From: Brachyspira alvinipulli ATCC 51933
Lineage (GTDB): Bacteria; Spirochaetota; Brachyspiria; Brachyspirales; Brachyspiraceae
DNA: 64,000 nucleotides
Direction of reading: 5' to 3'
Assembly (NCBI RefSeq): GCF_000518245.1
Contig: NZ_KI912403.1
Location: 382,600 to 446,599, forward strand
How positions within the stretch are numbered: the first letter of the stretch is position 1; every line of letters starts with the position of its first letter. Positions 54,769 through 63,800 of this stretch are shown in pieces. The position numbers and the translations under genes are program-made. A model generated the notes under the pieces. It worked only from the letters and a program-made list of their open reading frames with translations. It was not told the DNA's origin and ran no database searches.

Positions 54769-55407
54769 TTATTCTTGAGCTGGTTTATTATTAACAGTTA
54801 ATATTATTTCTGTATTCATGCCCACAACATCATCAGGCGAAGGTATTTGAGAAAGTACGACATCATTTTCATACATATCATCGCTTACTTCTACTTTTGG
54901 AAGTATTGTTACATTTGTCATACTATTAATAATATTGTTACTAATAATACTTACTGCCTCTTCATACTTCATACCTGTAACATCCGGCATTTTTATAAGT
55001 GCCTGCTCTGCAACATTAATAACTAAATATACAGTCCTTCCTCTTTTTACTCTAATACCTCCTTTAGGCTCCTGACTTACTACTGTACCTAAAGGGTAAT
55101 TATCAAAGTAATGTGTTTGTACATTCAAATTCATACCCTCTTTTTCAAGAGTATTGAATGCTTGAAATACATCTGCTCCCTGAACATCTGGAAGAACAAA
55201 TGATTCCCCATTGGATTTCACAGTTACAAATACTATCATAGTTACAATGATGCCTTGTAAAACAAAAAGTAAAATAGCAAAAATTATTAATCTTTTGAAT
55301 ACCAAAAAAGATTTAGGATCACTTATAATACCATCAGGTAAAATGATTTTTATGAATTTATTGATATAAAATACAATTTTCTTAAATATTTCTTTTAATT
55401 TATCCAT
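54769..55407 (-). CDS. membrane-anchored PASTA-domain protein
   Basis: A 212-residue protein starting at ATG 55407 with GAGGGTGG upstream. A cytosolic N-terminus (1-36) is followed by one membrane helix (about 38-62) and two periplasmic PASTA domains (about 68-135 and 140-207): FVLPDVQGADVFQAFNTLEK, VVSQEPKGGIRVKRGRTVYL, then MPDVTGMKYEEAVSIISN and VLSQIPSPDDVVGM. PASTA domains bind peptidoglycan fragments. There is no kinase or penicillin-binding domain, so it is an orphan sensor or anchor. It starts 13 bases after fmt. Confidence 0.88.
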   Translation of the reverse strand: MDKLKEIFKKIVFYINKFIKIILPDGIISDPKSFLVFKRLIIFAILLFVLQGIIVTMIVFVTVKSNGESFVLPDVQGADVFQAFNTLEKEGMNLNVQTHYFDNYPLGTVVSQEPKGGIRVKRGRTVYLVINVAEQALIKMPDVTGMKYEEAVSIISNNIINSMTNVTILPKVEVSDDMYENDVVLSQIPSPDDVVGMNTEIILTVNNKPAQE

Positions 55408-55420
55408 ACCACCCTCAATT

Positions 55421-56362
55421 TTAAGTAAAATATTCACCTTTTATTAATTTATTACCACATAAGAACTCTTTCACTGTTTGTCTTTTCTTACCTTCTCTTT
55501 GCAATTCTTTTATAATATAAATGCCGTTAAGAGCTTGAATATATATACCTTCATTATTAAAATCTATTATCTTTCCAAAATCTGAACTGCAACCATCTGA
55601 AGTTTCTCTATATTCACTCTTAAAAACTCTTATGGACATATCTTTGTAAAAGCAATATGCTGTAGGCCATCTTACAAATGCCCTTGTCATATTATGTAAG
55701 CTATATGCCGACTTTGAAAAATCTAATTTGCCATCTTCTTTCTTTATTTTTGTACAATAAGTGGCTAAACTATCATCCTGCTTAACCATATTTGATATAT
55801 ATTTATCAACATCTGTAAAAAATTCTTTTAAAAGATAAACGCCGCTTTCCTTTATTTTATCATATAAATCATTGAACTGCCAATTAGAATCTATAGATAT
55901 TTCATGCTGAAGTATAACATCCCCTTCATCAAGTTTAGCATCCATTTTCTGCAATGTAGTGCCGCTTTTATCAAAACCATAAAGCAATGCATGTTCCACA
56001 GGACTTGCTCCCCTTAATATTGGTAAAAGAGAACCATGTATATTAAGAGGCATTATTTTTGGAAGTGCTAATGTTCTTTTATTTAAAATCTTACCATAGG
56101 CTACTACTATTAAAAAATCAGGAGCTAAGTCTGTAAGTACATTATAAAATTCATCTTTATTTATACTTTCAGGTTGAAAAAGACTAATATTATTTTCTAA
56201 TGCTGTTTCAACTGTTGGAGAGTTAATTATATTCCCCTTTCTGTCTTTTTTTGTATCAATAGGAGCTATAACTCCGCACAAATTAACATTATCCGTATTT
56301 TTTAATTGTAGGATACAATCCGATGTGAAATCCGTAGAACCTGCTATTACAACATTATACAT
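55421..56362 (-). CDS. fmt: methionyl-tRNA formyltransferase
   Basis: Formylates initiator Met-tRNA. The protein (about 313 residues from ATG 56362) holds the N-terminal VVIAGSTDFTSDCILQL, the folate/catalytic stretch PLNIHGSLLPILRGASPVEH with the Asn-His pair, and MDAKLDEGDVILQHEI carrying the catalytic Asp, then a C-terminal tRNA-binding barrel. The ATG at 56386 is an alternative start; neither has a strong ribosome site, and the shorter one matches the usual N-terminus. No def gene is adjacent, although fmt often pairs with it. The 3' end abuts the PASTA gene. Confidence 0.94.
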   Translation of the reverse strand: MYNVVIAGSTDFTSDCILQLKNTDNVNLCGVIAPIDTKKDRKGNIINSPTVETALENNISLFQPESINKDEFYNVLTDLAPDFLIVVAYGKILNKRTLALPKIMPLNIHGSLLPILRGASPVEHALLYGFDKSGTTLQKMDAKLDEGDVILQHEISIDSNWQFNDLYDKIKESGVYLLKEFFTDVDKYISNMVKQDDSLATYCTKIKKEDGKLDFSKSAYSLHNMTRAFVRWPTAYCFYKDMSIRVFKSEYRETSDGCSSDFGKIIDFNNEGIYIQALNGIYIIKELQREGKKRQTVKEFLCGNKLIKGEYFT

Positions 56363-56403
56363 ACTTACATTATATATTTTTATCATTAAAAGTCAAATAT
56401 ATT

Positions 56404-57861
56404 TTAATCCTCTAGCTGTAACTCTATTCCTTTAACTTCAGATAAAAATTGTACAAATAGATTAAATATTATAGGATCTATTTTTATTTTATCTTCTATA
56501 AAATTTTCTTTCATAAACATAACAACTTCTGACGGATCTTCATTTCTGCTTCCACCCATAAAAGTTAAACTGTCATATATATCAACAATTTCTAACATTT
56601 TAGCAGGGAAGTATGCTAAAGCCTCTGCATTAATAATATCATCAGGTTCAAATGTCATCAAGAATTCAACTTTATACTTTGGATCATTGATTTTTTTATT
56701 AATAAAATTCTTCAATATGCCACTACCATAACCATAACATTCATGATGCAATCCGGCAATTAATGAAGATTCATCTTTTTGATTCATTACATATTTAAGA
56801 AAATAATACGCCTTTGATGTATGAAAATCTTTAAAATCCCCATCTTTAATAAACTCATCTGTTGGAACAAAATACATCATATTCAGCATAGTTGTATCAT
56901 GGTAAAATGCTCCTATTGCATAATTTATTATTTCAGAAGAAGTAAATTTTCTTATACCTAATTTAAATACATTTTCTAATTTTTCTATAGTTGTAATAAC
57001 ATTAAAATGCGAAAGTATTCTTTTATATTGTTCTAAATATATATTTTTATAATCCTGTCTTAATTTATTACTTAATCCCTTATTAAAAGCCTTATTATAA
57101 TAATATAAGAATTCTATCATAAGTATACATACTCTATTTCCATGACTCAATATATTGGAATCATTCAGCATATCCAAGTTATCAAAAATATCTCTAAATA
57201 GATATTCTTTTTCCAAATATGAAACTATAGAACTTATTGTATTAATTATTAAATTTCCAGTTTCAGGATTAATATTTTCAGAGCTACTTTTTTTAGAACT
57301 TTTAATATACTTAAGATGTTTTACGAAATCTAATCTTGCAATCATTCCAAGACCAGTTAATAAACGTTCTATATCAATAGCTATTTCATTAGTTACTTTT
57401 GGTGCCTTAGCTTCAAGTTTTAATTCATCCAAATAAGGTTTTAATACATATAATCTATTAGTATCTTTCTCAGTAATAATTCTTTTCAAAAGTATATCAT
57501 TAGCTGATTTCAATTTATCATAAAAAGGCACACAATTTTTATAAATATGATAAAAATATCCATATTCATCATATTTATTTTCATCTACGCCATCAACTAT
57601 TGTATTAGTATTAGTTTCCGGATTACTTAAATTAAAAAACTTACTAGAAAAAGATGATATATAAAATTTGCCATCTTTAAGTAAATTGTTTTCAGCATTA
57701 TTTTCTTCTATTAAAATATCTATTGAATTACCAGGTATGATAATACTTATAGAGTTAGAATTTACGCATGTAATTTCTATATTCTCTTTAATTATCATTT
57801 CTCTCATTTCTACGATCTTATTAAAATTAATCTCATAATATTTATTCATTGATTTAAACAT
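56404..57861 (-). CDS. degenerate HD-GYP-like protein
   Basis: A 485-residue protein without membrane helices. The start is ATG 57861 (GGAG upstream); an in-frame TTG at 57873 is unsupported. The C-terminal half (about 235-470) follows the HD-GYP order: LSHGNRVCILMIEFLYY, an HD pair in IGAFYHDTTM, FHTSKAYYFLKYV, GLHHECYGYGSG and AKMLEIVDIYDSLTFMGGS. The GYP residues are replaced (GSG) and some metal ligands differ, so cyclic-di-GMP hydrolysis is uncertain. The N-terminal half is unknown. It starts 12 bases after the upstream stop. It may be a signalling protein that lost catalysis. Confidence 0.65.
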   Translation of the reverse strand: MFKSMNKYYEINFNKIVEMREMIIKENIEITCVNSNSISIIIPGNSIDILIEENNAENNLLKDGKFYISSFSSKFFNLSNPETNTNTIVDGVDENKYDEYGYFYHIYKNCVPFYDKLKSANDILLKRIITEKDTNRLYVLKPYLDELKLEAKAPKVTNEIAIDIERLLTGLGMIARLDFVKHLKYIKSSKKSSSENINPETGNLIINTISSIVSYLEKEYLFRDIFDNLDMLNDSNILSHGNRVCILMIEFLYYYNKAFNKGLSNKLRQDYKNIYLEQYKRILSHFNVITTIEKLENVFKLGIRKFTSSEIINYAIGAFYHDTTMLNMMYFVPTDEFIKDGDFKDFHTSKAYYFLKYVMNQKDESSLIAGLHHECYGYGSGILKNFINKKINDPKYKVEFLMTFEPDDIINAEALAYFPAKMLEIVDIYDSLTFMGGSRNEDPSEVVMFMKENFIEDKIKIDPIIFNLFVQFLSEVKGIELQLED

Positions 57862-57873
57862 AGTATTCTCCAA

Positions 57874-58488
57874 TTACTTTTCCATCTCTTGTAGAATATC
57901 TTCTATATGCTTAAGCTGCCTGTCTGCTGTTTTATTATAATCAATTTCTCCAAGTGCTATTTTATATGCCTTATCAATTAAGTTATCCATTTCTAATTTA
58001 GCCTTATTTTTCATAACTTTATCAGCAAGTTCTTTAGTAATAGCCCATCTTTCCTTAGCTAAATTATAAAAAAATACAGCATATTCAAAACTTTTCTTTA
58101 TATCCTCATCAAATTGTGAATTATAAAAATAATAGTTTTCTTTATCATAAAGTCCGGCAAGATAAATATAATTCTGAGTAATAAGATAGTTAAACTGCAT
58201 ATGCATCAAATCTTTATATCTAGTATATGCTTCTTCTGTTTCTATAATGGTTAAAGCCCTATTTACAAAATCAAAAGGGGCATTTAAAGCACGTTCAAGA
58301 TAATCTACATTCCTAAGCAGATCATACTCAGCATAATAAGAAGGTAATGCATAAAGTCTGTAATAGTCCTCAGCATATACTATGTAACCATAGTCTTTTT
58401 TTTCTACTATAGTTGATTCTTTCATACCTATTTTAGGATAAAGATTTACACTAATAATTGCAAATATAATTAAAACTATCTTTTTCAT
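57874..58488 (-). CDS. exported hypothetical helical protein
   Basis: A 204-residue protein with a signal peptide (1-17, MKKIVLIIFAIISVNLYPK) and an otherwise helical, Tyr-rich chain: ALPSYYAEYDLLRNVDYLER, TRYKDLMHMQFNYLITQNYI and AVFFYNLAKERWAITKELA, ending in a charged helix. It resembles spirochaete periplasmic proteins of unknown function; I recognise no family. It is directly followed by the HD-GYP-like gene and is the first gene of the run that continues to 51404. Location inferred as periplasm. Confidence 0.7.
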   Translation of the reverse strand: MKKIVLIIFAIISVNLYPKIGMKESTIVEKKDYGYIVYAEDYYRLYALPSYYAEYDLLRNVDYLERALNAPFDFVNRALTIIETEEAYTRYKDLMHMQFNYLITQNYIYLAGLYDKENYYFYNSQFDEDIKKSFEYAVFFYNLAKERWAITKELADKVMKNKAKLEMDNLIDKAYKIALGEIDYNKTADRQLKHIEDILQEMEK

Positions 58489-58616
58489 AATACAAACTTA
58501 TAAATAAAATACTACTATCATTAACGGTATAAATTAAATATTTCTTTATCACTTATTTATAGATCAAAAAATATAGGTAAGTAAAAAATTATTATGTTTT
58601 AGCTGCCAGAATTAAT

Positions 58617-60149
58617 TTACAAATCTTTATTTAGTTTTTCTATTTTCCAATTACTTATATTCATCAAAGTATCTTTTAAACCAAATTCTGCTATTTGCAA
58701 TACTACTAAATCTATATTATTATCGATAAGATATTTTGTATCAAATACATAACGATGTAAAAATATTGTTTCTTTAAATGAAGAAGCTATATAATTAAAC
58801 ATATGATAACCAAAAGAATCTCTTACAAACAATATGTTCATATTATTTGTGGAATCAGATACAGAATGACAGTAATAAGAATCATATCCTGAATAATAAT
58901 GATTATTTGATCCTTCTATTATCTTAAATTTATTTGTAGTATAATTACTTAACACATATACATCTAAACTATTTTCTTTTAATACTGTAACATTATCAAT
59001 ATCAATAATATTATTAGTAATATCAAGTTCTTTCATTAAAGCCAAATAACCTATATATCCAGATATATTATTCCAATGTCCATCTCCTATATAATATAAT
59101 TCATATTTGTTTTTATATTTCAAAATATCTTTTTTAGGATATACTATTTTTAAATCTGTATTTTTTATTAAATAATTAGTTAATTCATCTATAGAATTAG
59201 TCTCTTTAAATTTTATATAATCAGGGATACCTTCATAATAAATAGACTCTTTATTTGGAGCTATAAATAAAACAAAATCTGTACCATTTTTTTTTAATTC
59301 ATCTCTAAAATTTAACAAATTACTTGAAATTAATTCCAATTCAGATTCACTAAATCTAATTTCTCCAGTTCTATATTTAATAGACTCTAGAGAATACAAA
59401 TTACCATCATCACCATAAATTCTATCTTTATCCCTTTTTTCTTTGAGTATATTCCAGTCTATATATTTTCTTAAATTAATAAAATCATTTCTAAATGGTA
59501 AGTAATCATTAAAATATGCCTCATAATTTTTTGGATAATCAATAAAATTTGAATATATATTTGGATATTCTTTAAATTTTCTATTTTCATAATTATTATG
59601 ATCAAACATATCATAAAATGCAAGATATATAAATTTAGGAAATACAGTAAATAAAATAAATAATGATATTACCAATACATATCCAGTTCTGACATCTTTA
59701 GAATATTTTTTATAATAAAACTCTATTTTGGATAAAAATAAAATTAATATAATAATATTTAAAATAATAAAATATTTAAAAAATTTAAATTTTATTTTTA
59801 AAATATATTTAACATTATCTATTTTTTCGTCCTCAGATATTTTTTGAAAACTAATTAAAGTTCCAAATGGAGTACCAGATTCATCTTTCATTTTTACTTC
59901 TTTTACATATTCCGGCAAACTATTAGTAACTAAATAAACTCCATATATATCACTATTTCTAAATACTTTATCATAATAGCTTATTCTAAAACCATATACA
60001 TAATTATTATGATAAGAAATATTATCATTAAAAGATAATTTATCTAAATATCCAACTCTAGGTTTTGCACCTAATACAGATAAAACTATTAAAGAAATTA
60101 TACATAAAGATAATAAAACTAAATAAACTCTTATCAATATTTTTTTCAT
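58617..60149 (-). CDS. AlgJ/AlgX-like SGNH O-acetyltransferase component
   Basis: A 510-residue membrane-anchored protein with helices at about 7-27, 122-143 and 155-178 and a large domain of the AlgX/AlgJ SGNH type: DFVLFIAPNKESIYY, the DxHW-like motif GDGHWNNISGYIGYLALMKE and the nucleophile motif VRDSFGYHMFNYIA. These proteins transfer acetyl groups to exopolysaccharide in the periplasm, with acyl groups supplied by an MBOAT protein. It starts 12 bases after the MBOAT gene, the expected partner. The Asp/His/Ser set is present, so it is predicted active. Glycan target unknown. Confidence 0.85.
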   Translation of the reverse strand: MKKILIRVYLVLLSLCIISLIVLSVLGAKPRVGYLDKLSFNDNISYHNNYVYGFRISYYDKVFRNSDIYGVYLVTNSLPEYVKEVKMKDESGTPFGTLISFQKISEDEKIDNVKYILKIKFKFFKYFIILNIIILILFLSKIEFYYKKYSKDVRTGYVLVISLFILFTVFPKFIYLAFYDMFDHNNYENRKFKEYPNIYSNFIDYPKNYEAYFNDYLPFRNDFINLRKYIDWNILKEKRDKDRIYGDDGNLYSLESIKYRTGEIRFSESELELISSNLLNFRDELKKNGTDFVLFIAPNKESIYYEGIPDYIKFKETNSIDELTNYLIKNTDLKIVYPKKDILKYKNKYELYYIGDGHWNNISGYIGYLALMKELDITNNIIDIDNVTVLKENSLDVYVLSNYTTNKFKIIEGSNNHYYSGYDSYYCHSVSDSTNNMNILFVRDSFGYHMFNYIASSFKETIFLHRYVFDTKYLIDNNIDLVVLQIAEFGLKDTLMNISNWKIEKLNKDL

Positions 60150-60161
60150 AAAGATTCTGCC

Positions 60162-61574
60162 TTAAAATCTGAAATATATAAATGGATTGTAAGTACCATT
60201 AACTAAATACATAATGCAAATGAATAACAGTACGAATTGAATAACACTCTCTAATATATAAACTCTGCTTGAAAATATAGCTTCCTTAAGCTTTGGAAAT
60301 ATGCTCTGTAATAAACCGCAAAATAAAATACCGAATACAAAACAAACTTGTGTCTGAGGATAGAAGAAATATCTAACTGTAAAAATGCTCTCTTGATAAT
60401 TAAACATTACTTTATATAATTCTAAAGCATGTTTCAAATCATTAGCTCTAAATAATACCCAGCCTAATATAAATACTAATATCACATATATATGATTAAT
60501 AAATTTTAATTTATTTCTCTCTAACAGCTTACCTAAAAATATACGCTCTATTATTAAAAATAATCCATGCCACAAGCCCCACAATATAAAATTAAAACTA
60601 GCTCCATGCCATAAACCTGTAGCAAAAAATACAATAAATAAATTTAAATAAGTAAAATATTTACCTTTCCTATTTCCGCCTAATGGTATATATAAATACT
60701 CCTTAAACCAAGTAGATAAGGATATATGCCATCTCCTCCAAAACTCCTGTACTGACTTTGATATATAAGGATAATTAAAATTCTCTAAAAACTTGAATCC
60801 GAACATATGACCTAATCCAATAGCCATATCTGAATAACCTGAAAAATCATAATATATCTGAAGTGTATACAATATAGCAGCAAGCCATACTAAAACTGTA
60901 CTTAATTCACTAACTGGTTGTTTTAATATTTCATCGCAGGATAAGGCAAACATATTCGCTAATATTACCTTTTTAGATAGTCCGTAAATGAATCTTTTTA
61001 TTCCATAGCTGATATTTTCTAAACTTTCATTTCTATTAATTATCTGACTTTCTATATCATGGTACTTTACTATAGGTCCTGCTATCAATTGAGGAAAAAA
61101 CGATATATATAAAGCTAAATTAAATACATTCTTCTGTGCTTTATTTTGCTCTCTGTAAACATCTATTACATAAGATAATGCCTGAAATGTATAAAAAGAT
61201 ATACCTATAGGAAGAACTATATTTTTTAGACTTATTACTTCTTTGCCTGATATTGAATTAATTATTGATATAGCAAAATCTGTATATTTAAAATAACCTA
61301 ATATAACTAAATTAAGGATTATACAAAAAATTAAATATACTTTCTTCTTTCTTTTATTATTATCTTCAATAGCTTTATCAATTAATAATGCAAATACATA
61401 ATTGATGAGAATAGAAGAAAACATTATTAAAGTATAACTAACTCCACCCCAAGCATAAAAGATAATACTTGCTGCTAAAAGAAGAACATTTCTATATTCT
61501 TTTTTAATTAAATAATATAAACAAAATACTACAGGAAGAAAAAGCCATAAGAAAATCATGGAACTAAATAACAT
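60162..61574 (-). CDS. MBOAT-family O-acyltransferase (AlgI-like)
   Basis: A 470-residue, about 11-helix protein of the AlgI/DltB branch, which passes acyl groups across the inner membrane. Landmarks: start MLFSSMIFLWLFLPVVFCLY, GISFYTFQALSYVIDVYRE, SLSTWFKEYLYIPLGGNRKG with the conserved lysine loop, and GLWHGASFNFILWGLWHG containing the catalytic histidine. GGAG is eight bases before ATG 61574. A (GCGGT)10 repeat and a short upstream ORF with its own ribosome site lie between its promoter and its start. Forms an operon with the AlgJ-like gene. Confidence 0.93.
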   Translation of the reverse strand: MLFSSMIFLWLFLPVVFCLYYLIKKEYRNVLLLAASIIFYAWGGVSYTLIMFSSILINYVFALLIDKAIEDNNKRKKKVYLIFCIILNLVILGYFKYTDFAISIINSISGKEVISLKNIVLPIGISFYTFQALSYVIDVYREQNKAQKNVFNLALYISFFPQLIAGPIVKYHDIESQIINRNESLENISYGIKRFIYGLSKKVILANMFALSCDEILKQPVSELSTVLVWLAAILYTLQIYYDFSGYSDMAIGLGHMFGFKFLENFNYPYISKSVQEFWRRWHISLSTWFKEYLYIPLGGNRKGKYFTYLNLFIVFFATGLWHGASFNFILWGLWHGLFLIIERIFLGKLLERNKLKFINHIYVILVFILGWVLFRANDLKHALELYKVMFNYQESIFTVRYFFYPQTQVCFVFGILFCGLLQSIFPKLKEAIFSSRVYILESVIQFVLLFICIMYLVNGTYNPFIYFRF

Positions 61575-61637
61575 ATAAATAGCTCCGTAATTTTATTTCT
61601 AATTGTTTTAAGAGAATAATATAAAAAGTCTGATATA

Positions 61638-61709
61638 CTACATAATTTGTGCGGTGCGGTGCGGTGCGGTGCGGTGCGGTGCGGTGCGGTGCGGTGCGGT
61701 TACCGGCAT
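61638..61709 (-). CDS. short leader ORF through the GCGGT repeat
   Basis: A 23-codon ORF begins at ATG 61709 with GGAG nine bases upstream and reads MPV then TAPHR-type repeats encoded by the pentamer tract, ending at TAG (61640-61638), 63 bases before the MBOAT start. The other two frames after the repeat are open past the MBOAT ATG, ending at TAG 61566-61564 or slightly further on at TGA. So copy-number changes decide whether the leader ORF stops short or overlaps the MBOAT start. Inferred as a frame-switching leader; peptide function not expected. Confidence 0.4.
   Translation of the reverse strand: MPVTAPHRTAPHRTAPHRTAQIM
61651..61700. repeat. pentanucleotide tandem repeat (GCGGT)10
   Basis: Ten perfect copies of GCGGT (ACCGC on the MBOAT sense strand), about 80% G+C in an A+T-rich setting. 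It lies between the predicted MBOAT promoter and start codon, wholly inside a short ORF. Like the CAAGC tract at 7841, each unit change shifts frame. Confidence 0.97.
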
Positions 61710-61742
61710 AGTATTATTCTCCAATATAGTTTTATTTTCGAT

Positions 61743-61771
61743 ATATTATTATAATTTATAATTAATGTCAA
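61743..61771 (-). promoter_or_regulatory. promoter of the MBOAT-AlgJ operon
   Basis: On the minus strand TTGACA (61771-61766), 17-base spacer, TAATAT (61748-61743). The transcript would include the leader ORF, the repeat and then MBOAT. Confidence 0.5.
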
Positions 61772-61780
61772 ATAGAATTA

Positions 61781-63709
61781 TTAATTAGATTGTTGCTTTT
61801 CCTCTGCCTCTTTCAATATTTCAAATATAGCATTATTATTATTATCTTTTGCTATATCTAAAGGATAATCTCCATTATTGTTTCTAACCATAACATCAGC
61901 ACCAGATAATACAATTTCGCTTACTATATCAACACTTCCAGAATTTACTGCCTTATGCAAAGGTGTATCACCATTTTGATTTTGTATATTAAGATTTGGT
62001 TTCTTTTCTAAAATCATTCTTACAATAGGAAGTTTAGAATTTTCAGCAGCAATATGCAAAGCAGTATCTCCATATTTATCAACAGCATTCAAATCTACTT
62101 TTTGAGATAATAATATTCTAGCTATATTTTCAGCTCCGCTTTTTGCTGCTATCATTAATGGAGTATAACTTGATATTCCTGCATAATTTATATCAGCACC
62201 AGCTTCTACTAATATTTGAAGCAAATCAACATTATCATTATTAATAGCATATTCTATTAAACTCTCTCCATCCTTAGTTACAACGGAAAGATTAGCTTTA
62301 TTAGCAATTAATAATTTTGTAAGCTCTGTATCATTATTCATAACAGCAACAGTTAAAGGACTAAGACCATTACTGTCTTCTACATTTATATTTGCTTTAT
62401 TTTCTATCAAAAGATTTATCATATCATTTCTACTTGATTCTATAGGACTATTCATAGCATATAAAAGAGGAGTTTTCTCTTCATAACTTTTAGCATTAAC
62501 ATTGGCTTTGTTTTCTATTAATAGTTTAGCAAGTTCAATATCTCCATTATTTGCTGCATACATTAAAGAAGTCCATCCGTCATTATCTGCAAAGTTAACA
62601 TCTGCTCCATTTGTAAGAAGAACTTTTACAGTATCTATATATGAATTTCCTACAGCTATTATTAATGCATTTTTTCCATTAACGAGTCTATTTAATGTAT
62701 TTTTATTTATATTTGTAATTATTTTTTCCATCACTTTGGCACTGTCTGCAGATTTCTGCTGCATTAATACTAAATCAACAGGAGATGAACTTGTATTATT
62801 AAATTTAGAACCAGCTGCCGCCATTATTATATTTCCATATACATCGCTTTCCCCAGCCTCTTCTATTTTAGCACCTTTAGATATAAAATAATCTACTAAA
62901 GCAGGATTAAGCGATAAAACTGCATTATAAAGTACTGTAGTTCCGTCAGCACTTTTATAATTAATATCCGCTCCATTATCTATTAAATAACGTACTATAC
63001 TCTCATCACTATTGTCAATCGCATAACTTAAAAGTAAAGGCTCTCTTTTCAAATCAAATGAATTATCTAAAAGAAGCTTTATCATAGTTTTATTAGTTTG
63101 AGAAACAGCATAATACATTGGATATCTATTAAAATTATTACCTGTATAAGAACCATATACATTAGCCTTACCTTCTTTTATAAGAAATTCAGCTATTTTT
63201 GTATTATTATTGCTTATAGCCAATATTAGAGGAGTAACTCCTGAATCATCAGCTATTTCTGCATCGGCTTTATTTTCTATTAAAAATTCTACAGCTTTCA
63301 TATTATTATTTTGTACTGCATGAAACAATGGGCTTTGATTATTATTATCTGTTTCATTAACATCAGCCGAATAATTATTAACCATTTCTTTAACAATTCT
63401 ATCGCCATATTTTTTCTTATATATTTCCTCGCTGTATATCTCATAATTTCCAACCATTTTCTCCATATCAGATTTACCCTTTATAAATAAGAATAAACCT
63501 ACAAGCAAACCAGCTCCCACAAGAAGAACAAATACAATAGCGCAAGCTACTACAGCTACTTTAAATATATATTTTTTATTTTCTTCTGCTTCTTTGGATC
63601 TATTTATTTTTTCTATAGCATTTTCATTATTATTAACTGAAATATCATTGCTTGATTCATTATTTATTGAATCGTTATTAAGTTCATTATTATTATCCAT
63701 ATTTTCCAT
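61781..63709 (-). CDS. membrane-anchored ankyrin-repeat protein
   Basis: A 642-residue protein with an Asn/Glu-rich N-terminus (1-45), one membrane helix (about 49-72; VAVVACAIVFVLLVGAGLLV) and then about fifteen ankyrin repeats to the end (NNNQSPLFHAVQNNNMKAVE, SGVTPLILAISNNNTKIAEF, DGWTSLMYAANNGDIELAKL, NGDTPLHKAVNSGSVDIVSE). The repeats would be periplasmic or surface-exposed and mediate protein binding. Several units are near-consensus, suggesting recent internal duplication. AAGGTGCGG precedes ATG 63709. Role unknown; ankyrin proteins are common in host-associated Brachyspira. Confidence 0.85.
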   Translation of the reverse strand: MENMDNNNELNNDSINNESSNDISVNNNENAIEKINRSKEAEENKKYIFKVAVVACAIVFVLLVGAGLLVGLFLFIKGKSDMEKMVGNYEIYSEEIYKKKYGDRIVKEMVNNYSADVNETDNNNQSPLFHAVQNNNMKAVEFLIENKADAEIADDSGVTPLILAISNNNTKIAEFLIKEGKANVYGSYTGNNFNRYPMYYAVSQTNKTMIKLLLDNSFDLKREPLLLSYAIDNSDESIVRYLIDNGADINYKSADGTTVLYNAVLSLNPALVDYFISKGAKIEEAGESDVYGNIIMAAAGSKFNNTSSSPVDLVLMQQKSADSAKVMEKIITNINKNTLNRLVNGKNALIIAVGNSYIDTVKVLLTNGADVNFADNDGWTSLMYAANNGDIELAKLLIENKANVNAKSYEEKTPLLYAMNSPIESSRNDMINLLIENKANINVEDSNGLSPLTVAVMNNDTELTKLLIANKANLSVVTKDGESLIEYAINNDNVDLLQILVEAGADINYAGISSYTPLMIAAKSGAENIARILLSQKVDLNAVDKYGDTALHIAAENSKLPIVRMILEKKPNLNIQNQNGDTPLHKAVNSGSVDIVSEIVLSGADVMVRNNNGDYPLDIAKDNNNNAIFEILKEAEEKQQSN

Positions 63710-63800
63710 AACCGCACCTTAAACAAATTAAATTATGAAGTATAATAACATATTTTTTATAAATTAAAAGCAGTAAAATAAAAAAAATATATACCCCTAT

